Below, in pieces: positions 9,085 to 17,521 of a stretch of DNA of 44,358 nucleotides. The translations under genes were made by a program, and so were the position numbers. The stretch is from Planctomycetota bacterium (lineage in GTDB: Bacteria > Planctomycetota > Planctomycetia > Gemmatales > Gemmataceae), in the NCBI GenBank assembly GCA_021807595.1, contig JAKBCS010000017.1, positions 1 through 44,358 on the forward strand. Direction: 5' to 3'. The notes beneath the pieces are model-generated. The model was not told the origin of the DNA. It was given only the letters and a program-made list of their open reading frames with translations, and made no database searches. The number at the start of each line of letters is the position of its first letter. Position 1 is the stretch's first letter.

Positions 9085-9113
9085 CGGCGAGCGGGGGCCG
9101 TCCGTCAGCCCCC
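9085..9113. terminator. GC hairpin between convergent genes; shares a 14-base motif with 12554-12567
   Basis: GGGGGC at 9093-9098 pairs with GCCCCC at 9108-9113 over a 9-base loop. It lies between the convergent stops at 9062 and 9143, where a bidirectional terminator is expected, though there is no T-run. The left flank CGGCGAGCGGGGGC (9085-9098) recurs exactly at 12554-12567, so it may belong to a dispersed extragenic repeat family. Confidence 0.55.
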
Positions 9114-9142
9114 TGCTACGCAAAAGAGCAAGGGGTGAAGCG

Positions 9143-10351
9143 TCAATCGGCGGAACCGAGCGTTACTTGTAGTTTCACCTCCCCATCGGCTCGAAGCACC
9201 GTCACAGATACCGTATCTCCAACTTTGTATTTTTCCAAAACATCGAAGAGATCGTTGGCTTTTTCAATCGGCTGGTCGTCGATGGCCGAGATGATGTCGC
9301 CGCGGAGAATGTCGCCGGTCGGCGTCCGCTGGGTCGGTCGCAAACCGGCCCGCTCCGCCGCGCTTCCGGGCAACACCTGATATACCAACGTCCCTTTGTT
9401 CGCGCCGAGATTGCGCGCGATTTGATCGTTGAAAACCTGAATGCCCAACCCAGGTCGCTCCAGCTTGCCCTTCTTGATGAGCTGCGGCACCACGCGGTTG
9501 ACTTCATCGACGGGGATGGCGAAACCGATGCCGGCACTGCTGCCGGAGGGACTGTAAATCGCCGTGTTGACGCCGATGAGTCTGCCCGCGCTGTCGAGCA
9601 ACGGCCCGCCGGAGTTGCCGGGATTGATGGCCGCGTCGGTCTGAATCACATTCTTGATCGTCCGCTTCGTCACCGACTGAATCTCGCGTCCGAGCGCGCT
9701 GATAACCCCGGTGGTCAACGTCAGATCGAGACCGAACGGATTGCCGATGGCATAGGCCATCTGACCGACTTGCAAATCTTCCGACTTGCCGACGCGAATG
9801 GGTGTGAGTTTGCCCTTGGGCGCGTCGATGCGTAGCACCGCGAGATCCTTGTCGGGGGCCACGCCGATCCGGGTCGCTCGGTAGGTCGAGTGATCCGCCA
9901 ACGTCACCAAAGCCGTGGGACCGCTTTTGATCACATGATAATTTGTGACGATGTGTCCACCCTCGTCCCAGATGAACCCGGAGCCGGTCCCTTCGGGCAC
10001 TTCTTGGATATTGAGAGTCCATTCATCGCGTTGGACGCTCATCGAGGTGATGTGGACGACAGCCGGCTTGCTCCGTTTGTAAATGGCGATGTTGGTCTTC
10101 TCGACTTCGGACAGATCGCCGCGCGGTTCGATCTCGCGCGGCGTGCCGTAGATGTTGCGCGCGTCGGCCTCCCGAAGCGCCTTGTACTCGCGCCACAGGG
10201 AAGTGCCGAGGACGAGCAGGCTGCACAGTACCAGAACCGTCAGCAGCGACACGAGCCAGGGCGAAGCCATCCGCTGCCGCGGTCCCTGCGGCGAAGGAAT
10301 CGAAGCGGGATGCTGCGAACGCGGCCAGCTATACTTCTCGTCGAACGACAT
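9143..10351 (-). CDS. Membrane-anchored HtrA/DegP-family serine protease with PDZ domain
   Basis: A 402-residue trypsin-like protease. An N-terminal membrane segment (about 28-50, WLVSLLTVLVLCSLLVLG) anchors the rest outside the cytoplasm. The triad is intact: His in VTNYHVI, Asp in DKDLAVLRI, Ser in INPGNSGGPLL. One C-terminal PDZ domain (about 295-400) contains PGSAAERAGL and GDIISAIDD. HtrA proteins degrade or refold damaged envelope proteins. The start at 10351 follows GAGGTG; a TTG 12 bases upstream is less likely. With a single PDZ it resembles DegS/HtrA in layout rather than DegP (two PDZ). It diverges from the SIS-domain gene. Confidence 0.92.
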   Translation of the reverse strand: MSFDEKYSWPRSQHPASIPSPQGPRQRMASPWLVSLLTVLVLCSLLVLGTSLWREYKALREADARNIYGTPREIEPRGDLSEVEKTNIAIYKRSKPAVVHITSMSVQRDEWTLNIQEVPEGTGSGFIWDEGGHIVTNYHVIKSGPTALVTLADHSTYRATRIGVAPDKDLAVLRIDAPKGKLTPIRVGKSEDLQVGQMAYAIGNPFGLDLTLTTGVISALGREIQSVTKRTIKNVIQTDAAINPGNSGGPLLDSAGRLIGVNTAIYSPSGSSAGIGFAIPVDEVNRVVPQLIKKGKLERPGLGIQVFNDQIARNLGANKGTLVYQVLPGSAAERAGLRPTQRTPTGDILRGDIISAIDDQPIEKANDLFDVLEKYKVGDTVSVTVLRADGEVKLQVTLGSAD

Positions 10352-10652
10352 GGGACACCTCAACGAACGGACCTCGGGACGATGCCGTACTCCTATCTAA
10401 CAGTATTCGGGCGCGCCGCAGCCGTTGGCAAGTAGCACTTGAGCCGATGGGCGCGCTGGCGCGCGTGGAGTTCGTGAATCGCGGCGACAGAGGCACGTCC
10501 CCAAGAACTCGTCTTCCGTCCGAGGTAGGAGTTGTGCTATAGGCAGCGAGGGCCGGGCGGCGGACGACTCGGATTGGAACAGAGGCGGTGCGCAGCGGCG
10601 GAGAGAGACAGGTGAATCTCCGTTCATGGCCGCGCATGCGGAGGCTCAACCT
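10352..10652. other. Divergent intergenic region of about 300 bases
   Basis: Between the HtrA gene (minus) and the SIS-domain gene (plus). No gene seen. It contains a GCGCGC-rich short palindrome near 10449-10466 and, at 10640-10644, the GGAGG that serves the SIS gene. The two promoters should lie here, but no clear -35/-10 pair was found. Confidence 0.45.
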
Positions 10653-11264
10653 ATGTCGCATACCACCGATTTCCTTCACGACACCGCCCAGATCCTCACT
10701 CAATTGGACGTGCAGACGCTCGATCGAACGGTCGGCATGCTCGTCAAACTGCGCGAACGAGCCGGACGGTTGTTCGTTCTCGGTATCGGCGGTTGCGCTG
10801 CTAATGCCGGGCACATGGTAGCCGATTTCCGCAAGATGGCACAAATCGAGGCGTACGCGCCGACCGACAACCTTGCGGAGTTTACGGCCCGCGCCGACGA
10901 CGACGGCTGGGAGTCGACTTTTGTGCCGTGGCTTGCCATCAGCCGATTGTCGGATCGCGACATGGTGTTCGTTCTCTCGGTCGGCGGCGGCGACATCGAG
11001 CGGAACGTCAGCTCGACTTTGGTGCGCGCGCTGCAATACGCTCAAGAAATCGGGGCCACGATTTGCGGGATCGTCGGACGCAACGGCGGCTACACGGCCC
11101 GCGTCGCCGATGCCTGCATCGTCGTGCCCACCGTGAACACGACCACCGTGACGCCGCATACCGAGGCATTTCAAGCGCTGCTGTGGCATCTGATCGTTTC
11201 GCATCCGGCCTTGCATGCGGTCCATCGACAATGGGATTCGGCGTGTCCGCGCCGTGCCGCGTGA
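10653..11264 (+). CDS. SIS-domain protein (GmhA-like phosphosugar isomerase family)
   Basis: A 203-residue single-SIS-domain protein, the size of GmhA (sedoheptulose-7-phosphate isomerase). The ATG at 10653 has GGAGG 8 bases before it and beats the ATG at 10626, which has none. The phosphosugar loop reads GIGGCAANAGHMVADF, where GmhA normally has GNGGSAADA: Cys48 replaces the Ser that usually contacts phosphate. Later motifs are SVGGGDIERN and VPTVNTTTVTPHTEAFQ. The two following GT4 genes, on the same strand with gaps of 51 and 134 bases, suggest heptose or another sugar for surface polysaccharide. A related role on a different phosphosugar, given the loop change, is possible. Confidence 0.8.
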   Translation: MSHTTDFLHDTAQILTQLDVQTLDRTVGMLVKLRERAGRLFVLGIGGCAANAGHMVADFRKMAQIEAYAPTDNLAEFTARADDDGWESTFVPWLAISRLSDRDMVFVLSVGGGDIERNVSSTLVRALQYAQEIGATICGIVGRNGGYTARVADACIVVPTVNTTTVTPHTEAFQALLWHLIVSHPALHAVHRQWDSACPRRAA

Positions 11265-11315
11265 CCGCGCGCGACGATAGAGAGATCGAGCAACCCAACG
11301 GAGTACGGGAGCTTC

Positions 11316-12545
11316 ATGCGCGTGTTGGTGAATGCGGTGGCGGCGGTCGGCCCCATGACGGGGATCGGCCATTATACGACGCAATTGCTGCGCTGTTTGC
11401 GCCAGCAGGCGGCTGGGGAGGAGATTCATGCCTTTCCCGGTCGTTGGCTGAGTCAGGCGCGGGCGTTGTGGTCGTCGCTGCGCTCGCGGTTGGATCGCGG
11501 CAACGACCCCGCGTCGTCATCGGCCGGCGACGAGTCACCGCCGTCGCTTCCTTGGCACGGGCGGATGCTGCGCGGAATGCGTTCTTCGGGCCAATGGCTG
11601 CTGACCCGCAACTTTCGCTTGGTGTCGCAGCGCGGATTCGACGTATACCACGAGCCGAACTACATCCCCCTGCCGTGCGATTTGCCGACCGTGGCCACCG
11701 TTCACGATCTGTCGGTGCTGCTGCATCCCGAATGGCATCCCGCCGACCGCGTCGCCCATTTCGAGCGCCGCTTTCGTCGCGGGCTGCGACAGTGCGAACA
11801 TTTTTTGGCAATTTCAGAGTTTGCACGTCAAGAGATCATCGATAGGCTTCATTTACGACCCGAACGAGTGACGCGCACCTACATGGGCATTCGTCCCGGT
11901 TTGCGGCCTCTACCGGAGGCGGACGTGCGGCAAGCGCTGGATCGATTGAAGCTGCCCCGGCGCTATCTGCTTTACGTTGGCACCATTGAGCCGCGGAAAA
12001 ACTTGCTGACTCTGCTGCGCGCTTACGGCGCGCTCGACGATCGAATTCGCCGCGACTATCCGCTCGTACTCGTTGGGCATTGGGGCTGGAACGCGGGAGA
12101 GGTCGCCTCGTACCTTCGCGGCAAAGATGCGGCGTCGGAGATTATCCACCTCGGCTATGTGCCCGAAAGCGATTTGGCGGCGCTGTACAACGGTGCGCGG
12201 GCATTGGTGTTTCCATCGTTGTACGAGGGGTTCGGCCTGCCGCCCGTGGAAATGTTGGCGTGCGGCGGCGCGGTGTTGGCTTCGACTGCCGGCGCGGTGG
12301 TCGAGACGGTTGGCCATCAGGCGCATTGCCTCGAGCCGATGGATCTCGACGGTTGGCGTCGAGCCATGCAGCGCGTGATTCTCGACGACGACTGGCGGTG
12401 TTTGCTGCGGCGCGGAGCCGTTGAAGCCGCCGTGCCGTTCACATGGGAACAATGCGCCGCCGACACATTGCGCGTCTATCGACAATTAGCCGGAGCGAAA
12501 CCGGCGATAAAACCAATCTCGATTCAGCACAATATCGCGGGTTAA
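11316..12545 (+). CDS. GT4-family glycosyltransferase, first of a tandem pair
   Basis: A 409-residue GT-B-fold glycosyltransferase. The N-terminal domain has GIGHYTTQLLRCL and YHEPNYIPLPCDLPTVATVHDLS; the C-terminal domain begins at YLLYVGTIEPRKNL and carries the GT4 E-x7-E region in FPSLYEGFGLPPVEMLACG, which binds the nucleotide-sugar donor. Enzymes of this group add mannose, glucose or rhamnose to lipopolysaccharide or exopolysaccharide from GDP-, UDP- or dTDP-sugars; the donor is not clear. It has no membrane segment. GGGAG before the ATG supports the start. The next gene is a close paralog. Confidence 0.9.
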   Translation: MRVLVNAVAAVGPMTGIGHYTTQLLRCLRQQAAGEEIHAFPGRWLSQARALWSSLRSRLDRGNDPASSSAGDESPPSLPWHGRMLRGMRSSGQWLLTRNFRLVSQRGFDVYHEPNYIPLPCDLPTVATVHDLSVLLHPEWHPADRVAHFERRFRRGLRQCEHFLAISEFARQEIIDRLHLRPERVTRTYMGIRPGLRPLPEADVRQALDRLKLPRRYLLYVGTIEPRKNLLTLLRAYGALDDRIRRDYPLVLVGHWGWNAGEVASYLRGKDAASEIIHLGYVPESDLAALYNGARALVFPSLYEGFGLPPVEMLACGGAVLASTAGAVVETVGHQAHCLEPMDLDGWRRAMQRVILDDDWRCLLRRGAVEAAVPFTWEQCAADTLRVYRQLAGAKPAIKPISIQHNIAG

Positions 12546-12553
12546 ACGTCCGA

Positions 12554-12615
12554 CGGCGAGCGGGGGCGTAAGCCCTTCGATTGATCGCGATAGGGGAAAT
12601 TGCCCCCACTCGCCG
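12554..12615. repeat. Imperfect inverted repeat between the two glycosyltransferase genes
   Basis: A 14-base arm, CGGCGAGCGGGGGC (12554-12567), pairs with GCCCCCACTCGCCG (12602-12615) with a single G-T wobble over a 34-base loop. Inside lies a second small stem, GGGGGCGTAAGCCC. The left arm is identical to 9085-9098. The position between co-directional genes fits either an attenuating hairpin or an extragenic palindromic element. Confidence 0.6.
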
Positions 12616-12679
12616 GGGGATTTTGGCAAAACGCTATCGGGGGATGGCGTTCGTTCCTTGCCAGGGGAAGGGGGATCCC

Positions 12680-13894
12680 ATGCGCATGGTGTTGAACTAT
12701 TTGGCTGCGGCGGGAGCGGCCAAAACGGGGATCGGCCACTACACGGCCGAGTTGTATCGCAGCCTGTGTCAGCAGGCGGACGACGATGTCATCGAATCGT
12801 TTCCAGGACCGTGGGGCCAACGCGCGCAGGCCGTCTGGATGCGCTTTCGCCGAGCGCGCATGCCCAAGCCGGGCGCAACGCTGGGAGCCTCGTCCGGCCC
12901 GCCGTGCGCGACTCTGGGCCATCGATTATTTCAAAGCGTGCGCGCCTGCGGTCGATTGTCGCGGCGCGCTCTTTTTCGTCAACTTTGTCGCTGGAAAAAA
13001 TATCAATTGTATCACGAGCCTAATTTTCTACCCTTGCCGTGCGATTGTCCGACGGTGGCCACGCTGCACGATCTATCGCCGTTGCTGCATCCCGAATGGC
13101 ATCCTGCCGAGCGCGTGGCTCAGTTCGAGAGGCACTTTCGCCGCAGTCTTTCGCAGTGCATTCACTTTTTCACCGTCTCCGAGTTTGTGCGCCGCGAAGT
13201 GATCGAGACTCTGGGAATACCGGCCAGCCGAGTCACGCGCACCTACAACGGAGTGCGACCGCATTTCGCGCCGCTGCCTTCGGAGTACGTCGCGGAGTTG
13301 CTGCGCGCACTCGATCTGCCCTCGTCCTACCTCCTCTACGTCGGCACCATCGAACCCCGTAAGAATCTGATGGTGTTGCTGCGCGCCTATTGCTCTCTTC
13401 CCGACTCCATTCGATCGCGGTGTCCGTTGTTGCTAGTCGGTGCGTGGGGTTGGAATGCGGGCGATGTGGCCGACTTCCTGGAAAGTGGAGCGCGGCAGCG
13501 CGGCGTGTTGTACCGTCCTTATGTTCCCGAAGATAGTTTGGCGGCTTTGTACAACGGCGCGCGGGCTTTGGTGTTTCCATCGTTGTACGAGGGGTTCGGT
13601 CTTCCGCCGGTGGAGATGCTGGCGTGCGGCGGTGCCGTGTTGGCATCGACGGCCGGAGCGGTGGCCGAAGTTGTCGGCTCTCAAGCGCATACTATCGACC
13701 CGCACGATGTCGAAGGTTGGCGTTTGGCCATGCAACGAATCATTCTCGAAGACGACTGGCGCGAGCGACTGCGTTGCGGCGCGACCGAGGCGGCCAAGCC
13801 GTTCACTTGGGCACAATGCGCCGCCGACACCTTGCGCGTGTATCGAAAACTTTGCGGAGAGGAAGAAAGAATAATACAACCGCTCGCCGCCTAG
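12680..13894 (+). CDS. GT4-family glycosyltransferase, second of a tandem pair
   Basis: A 404-residue GT4 paralog of the preceding gene, matching it along nearly the whole length: GIGHYTAELYRSL, YHEPNFLPLPCDCPTVATLHDLS, YLLYVGTIEPRKNL, FPSLYEGFGLPPVEMLACG. The stretch from LAALYNGARALVFP to STAGAV is identical in both proteins. I chose the ATG at 12680, which follows a GGGGGA-rich site and aligns with the paralog's start; the frame opens at 12581 but those residues have no counterpart. Divergence is greatest in the acceptor-binding N-terminal half (about residues 50-110), as expected if the two enzymes share a donor and add successive sugars. Confidence 0.9.
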   Translation: MRMVLNYLAAAGAAKTGIGHYTAELYRSLCQQADDDVIESFPGPWGQRAQAVWMRFRRARMPKPGATLGASSGPPCATLGHRLFQSVRACGRLSRRALFRQLCRWKKYQLYHEPNFLPLPCDCPTVATLHDLSPLLHPEWHPAERVAQFERHFRRSLSQCIHFFTVSEFVRREVIETLGIPASRVTRTYNGVRPHFAPLPSEYVAELLRALDLPSSYLLYVGTIEPRKNLMVLLRAYCSLPDSIRSRCPLLLVGAWGWNAGDVADFLESGARQRGVLYRPYVPEDSLAALYNGARALVFPSLYEGFGLPPVEMLACGGAVLASTAGAVAEVVGSQAHTIDPHDVEGWRLAMQRIILEDDWRERLRCGATEAAKPFTWAQCAADTLRVYRKLCGEEERIIQPLAA

Positions 13895-13994
13895 TTGAAA
13901 GCGGGTGTGCCGGCCTTTGTCGTTGCCGATCGCCAAGAGGTGGTTGAAGTTGTGGTGCTGGATTCCACTTCGGACACGCGGTCTAGCTTAAGCA

Positions 13995-14357
13995 TCATGG
14001 TGGACCCGCGAGGAGAGCCGTCATGGGGCGGCGACCTGAACTTCGGCTACGAAATTGTCCGTTTGTGGGAGTCTTGTAATCGTCGGACAATTCGTGGGGT
14101 TGTTGGACGATCTGCTTCCGCAGCTTCATCAACGGATCATGGGCATCGTTTAGGACAAAATATCGTGCGCGACGAAGATGGGCCGTGGCCAGAGTGACCG
14201 CTGCCGAGCCGGCAAATGGCTCGACGAGACGTTTCGTCTCTGGGGGCAGGCAAGCAAAAATCTTCTTCGCAAGTTGTCGCTTACTTCCCTGATAGGGAAA
14301 CGGATGGGGAACACCTCGTACAGCAGTCAAATCAACCTCTTGTGTATGCGTGTACAC
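13995..14357 (-). pseudogene. DNA adenine methylase (D12/Dam class), truncated remnant
   Basis: The first ~90 residues read like an intact start of a D12-class N6-adenine methyltransferase: PFPYQGSKRQLAKKI is motif X, and VEPFAGSAAVTLATA is the AdoMet-binding FxGxG motif I, followed by YFVLNDAHDPLM. After about KQIVQQPHELSDDYK the similarity stops; the frame runs on for some 30 unrelated residues to a stop. The catalytic DPPY motif and target-recognition part are missing, and no continuation was seen in the other frames between 13895 and 14100. A full enzyme would be about 270 residues. Probably a relic of a lost modification gene. Confidence 0.72.
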
Positions 14358-14426
14358 AAAATGTCCTGAATCGAGGGGAAAAGGTCAAGCAGGGAAATTC
14401 AGGGCTTGGCCGATCGACGAGGGCCG

Positions 14427-16223
14427 TCAGGCAGCGCGGCGCGGGCGGCTTTCGATATCGAACAAGCCGTACACATCCTGTTCCGTCAATCCCAGCGACG
14501 GCGGCGGACCATTCTGCTCGATCAGTTCGTTGAACAGTTGGCGTTTCTTTTCCAGCACTTCGTGTATCCGCCCTTCGATGGTTCCTTGGCTGATGAAGCG
14601 CGTCACGAACACCGACGATTTCTGGCCGAGGCGATGGGCGCGATTGATGGCTTGATCCTCAATGGCCGGGTTCCACCAGCGGTCGAACAGGAAGACGTAG
14701 TTGGTGAATTGCAGATTGAGTCCGACACTTCCCGTGCCGTAGCTCATCAGAATGACGTGCTTCGTCGGGTCGGTTTTGAAGCGGTCGAGAATTCCCTGCC
14801 TGTCTTTGTTGGGGATTTTGCCGTGGTATTGTAACGGACCAAACTCGCGCAGCGCCGCCGCGAGATATTCCAACGGTTCGACCCACTGCGAGAAGATGAT
14901 GGCCTTGCGTCCGCTCTCGGCCACCTCGGCCATGTCGGCGAGCAATCGTTCGAGTTTGGCGCTCTGTTTGGTGCGCGGATCGAAGTTGCAAATCTGTTTG
15001 AGGCGCATCACCAGTTCAAAAACGTGTTGCACCGTCAGCGTATCGCCCAGCGCATTGAGGTGAATCACCCCTTCCTTCTCGGCGAGATCGTAGGCGGCGC
15101 GTTGGGCGGGCGTCAACTCCACTTCGGTATCGCGGAGGATGCGCGGCGGCATGTCGGGAGCGACCTCTTCCTTGGTGCGGCGAAGGATGCAGTCGCTCGT
15201 CAGGGCGGCGAGCTGATTGGCCGGCGTCTCGGGAGGGATACGATTCGCATCGACGAAGGAGAAAATGTTGACGAGATCGTCGGTGCGATTTTCGACCGGA
15301 GTTCCCGTCATGGCCCAACTGCGGTTTCGATGCAGACCCCGCACCGCTTGCGCCGTCTTCGATTCTTTGTTCTTGATGCGCTGCGCTTCGTCGAGAACGA
15401 CCACGTCGAAGCGCACCTTCTCGTCGGCGATCTCCGCCGCGTCGCGGGTCAACAGCTCGTAGTTGACCAATTTCAGGGGACAGTTGGAAACGTGCCAGAC
15501 GGCGCGGCGCGTCTCGGTGTCGCCGTTGATAATCTCGAACGGCACGTCCGGTGCCCACATGCCCAGTTCGCGCGTCCAGTTGATGACGAGCGGTTTGGGG
15601 CAGACAACGAGGGCGTTGTGGATCAATCCGGCGTGAAAGAGCAGACGCAGAGCGACGATGGTTTGCATCGTTTTGCCAAGCCCCATCTCGTCGGCGATGA
15701 GGGCGGCATCGCGCGGCATCAAGAACGCGATGCCGCGCAACTGATACGGAAACGGCTTGAACGGCAGCGTAATCTGCTTGTTGGCAAAGATGTCTTCGAG
15801 TGGCGGCTGCAACAAATACAGGAGCCGATCCTTAAACTGCACCGTCTCGCGCGGCGGGCGCAGCTTGGTGCGGGAAGCAATTTTCTCTTGCCAACTTCCC
15901 GCAATCGAGAGTGGCGACTCCTCTTGCTCCGGCTCGGCGAGCTTGCAAGTCGGTTTCGTGACGGCGATCCCATCGGGCGGGGTGGGAAAACGCCACCCTT
16001 GTGTCGTTACGTCGAGGCCGATCTTGCCCAGCGAACGAACCCACGGAGCGCTCGTCAGAAGCGTCGCTTGCCGCACGCCCACTTCCAAGGAACGGTCGAA
16101 GCGGGGAAGCGAGCGAACCTCTACCGACAAAGTCAAGTTAATCTGGTCGATCTGGCAAAGCGGCGCAGCTTCATCCGGCGGCGGAGTTTCGAGCGTTGCG
16201 CCGGGCGGCGTCGGCTCACTCAC
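14427..16223 (-). CDS. SNF2-family DEAD/DEAH-box helicase
   Basis: A 598-residue SF2 ATPase of the SNF2/RapA type. The Walker A motif is ADEMGLGKTMQ, motif II is DEAQ, motif III lies near MTGTPVENR, and the C-terminal lobe has IIFSQWVEPLEYL, LMSYGTGSVGLNL and the arginine-finger motif AINRAHRLGQ. The start is GTG at 16223 with GGGAG 7 bases before it; longer frames reach into the neighbouring gene and begin with unlikely sequence. The N-terminal ~180 residues have no recognised domain. Such proteins remodel DNA-protein or RNA polymerase complexes; this one may act in DNA repair, but its partner is unknown. Confidence 0.9.
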   Translation of the reverse strand: MSEPTPPGATLETPPPDEAAPLCQIDQINLTLSVEVRSLPRFDRSLEVGVRQATLLTSAPWVRSLGKIGLDVTTQGWRFPTPPDGIAVTKPTCKLAEPEQEESPLSIAGSWQEKIASRTKLRPPRETVQFKDRLLYLLQPPLEDIFANKQITLPFKPFPYQLRGIAFLMPRDAALIADEMGLGKTMQTIVALRLLFHAGLIHNALVVCPKPLVINWTRELGMWAPDVPFEIINGDTETRRAVWHVSNCPLKLVNYELLTRDAAEIADEKVRFDVVVLDEAQRIKNKESKTAQAVRGLHRNRSWAMTGTPVENRTDDLVNIFSFVDANRIPPETPANQLAALTSDCILRRTKEEVAPDMPPRILRDTEVELTPAQRAAYDLAEKEGVIHLNALGDTLTVQHVFELVMRLKQICNFDPRTKQSAKLERLLADMAEVAESGRKAIIFSQWVEPLEYLAAALREFGPLQYHGKIPNKDRQGILDRFKTDPTKHVILMSYGTGSVGLNLQFTNYVFLFDRWWNPAIEDQAINRAHRLGQKSSVFVTRFISQGTIEGRIHEVLEKKRQLFNELIEQNGPPPSLGLTEQDVYGLFDIESRPRRAA

Positions 16224-16366
16224 GGTGTCTCTCCCTGAATCCAATCCCTGGCACGTCCGAGAAAGCCGGCTGTAAGGGAAGATCGGGCGCTTTGGCAAAG
16301 CGCCGGGCTTTCGTGTCGCCTTATAGATTCGGGTCGAAGCGAGAGAGAACTTTACACGGAGGAGAA

Positions 16367-16397
16367 TCACCCCGACGACCGGGAACCGCCGGGGTGA
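16367..16397 (-). terminator. Hairpin downstream of the 16415-17293 gene
   Basis: TCACCCCG (16367-16374) pairs with CGGGGTGA (16390-16397) over a 15-base loop, 18 bases past the stop of the minus-strand secreted-protein gene. A pyrimidine-rich stretch follows on the minus strand. It separates that gene from the helicase gene. Confidence 0.55.
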
Positions 16398-16414
16398 CTG
16401 CAAGAGACAACGTC

Positions 16415-17293
16415 TTACTTCTTCTCGGACTCGTAAACGATACGTTTGATAACGTACTTCTCGGCGTTTTCCTTGCACCATTCCTTGGCCTTGGCCGGAA
16501 ACTCTTTGTAGTCCTTCGGTACCTTCCAGCCGTCCTTCTCCGTCAGCTGCAATTGTCCGAAGATCATTTGCGGATTCATCTGGAACGGTCCCGGACGGGC
16601 GGGGCGGGCTTGCCAATCGGCCTCGGCCAGAGTCAAAAGGATTTTCTTGCTCAGGTCGGCGTCGATGGGCTTCTGCACCGGCTTGCCGGGTTTGTACTGG
16701 CGGAACTTCGACATCAACATGCCGGCGGTTAAGACGCGATCGCCCATTTCTTTCGATTCCAAGCCAGACTTGGGATCGGCGAGCAGCTTCACGCAGCGCT
16801 TGGTTTCATCGACATCTTTCTCGAAATTCGTATTGCCCCCTTTACTGACCACGCTGAAGTACATCGGTGCGACGTAGAAATCGCCGTCGTGATGCTTGGT
16901 CAAAAACATCAGCGCTTCCATATCGAGGGTGAAGTTGACGCCCATCGGACGGCGAATGCCGGGGCGAATGGGGCCTCCAGGAGCGGCACCACCCGCGGGC
17001 GGCGGGATAAAGCCGACTTTGATTTCCTTGGTTCCCTTGGTGCCCGCGATGGTGCTTTCCACTTTGACGATGGCGATCTGATACTCGACCTTGTCTTTGG
17101 CCCCGGGAGCGGGAGTCGCCGACACGGTTCGATCGCCGAACCCCGTTACTTTGCCGACCACAATGACTTCGGCGTTGGCCACGCGCTGCGAAATTGGTTG
17201 CGGCGCGATCATCATCGCCTTGGCGGAACCGAGCGAGGTCGCCATGGCCAGGCACAGCAAACCAATCAATCCCGTCCACATCGTTCGTTTCAT
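16415..17293 (-). CDS. Secreted protein of unknown function
   Basis: A 292-residue protein with a signal peptide (residues 1-25, GLIGLLCLAMATSLGSAKA) and GAGGAG before the ATG. Not recognised as a named family. Residues 40-130 look like a compact beta domain: VANAEVIVVGKVTGFGD and VEYQIAIVKVESTIAGTKG are typical of secreted proteins that treat a rate or flux term, and a Gly/Pro-rich loop (about 100-115) interrupts it. The C-terminal half is mostly helical and Lys-rich. Similar secreted proteins are frequent in planctomycetes; function unknown. Confidence 0.75.
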   Translation of the reverse strand: MKRTMWTGLIGLLCLAMATSLGSAKAMMIAPQPISQRVANAEVIVVGKVTGFGDRTVSATPAPGAKDKVEYQIAIVKVESTIAGTKGTKEIKVGFIPPPAGGAAPGGPIRPGIRRPMGVNFTLDMEALMFLTKHHDGDFYVAPMYFSVVSKGGNTNFEKDVDETKRCVKLLADPKSGLESKEMGDRVLTAGMLMSKFRQYKPGKPVQKPIDADLSKKILLTLAEADWQARPARPGPFQMNPQMIFGQLQLTEKDGWKVPKDYKEFPAKAKEWCKENAEKYVIKRIVYESEKK

Positions 17294-17521
17294 GTAAAGT
17301 TGCTCCTCGTGAAAAGATGGCTACGGGATGTACTCTCACCGAACATCGGCGGCGAAAACGGCACGTCCCGTATCGAGATCCGACGAACGAGGGGGAGGTT
17401 TGGATTGGAGGCTCTTCATTTTTGACAAACGATTGTCCCCATCGACAAACGCTGCCGCGCGGTCCAATCGGCGATATTGTGACAAGGGGGTTCCCTACAT
17501 TCTCAATCGGATCGAACTTCA

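Noticed and set aside
13895-14197. 100-codon plus-strand frame after the second glycosyltransferase
   Set aside because: Composition is not protein-like and it lies opposite the methylase remnant, which has recognisable motifs.
15024-16238. 404-codon open frame on the plus strand opposite the SNF2 helicase gene
   Set aside because: It is the antisense of a gene with intact helicase motifs; its translation has no family features. Long antisense frames are common at this GC content.
17420-17479. TTTGACA and TATTGT as a promoter before the rlmI-like gene
   Set aside because: The two elements are about 50 bases apart and neither has a partner at proper spacing.
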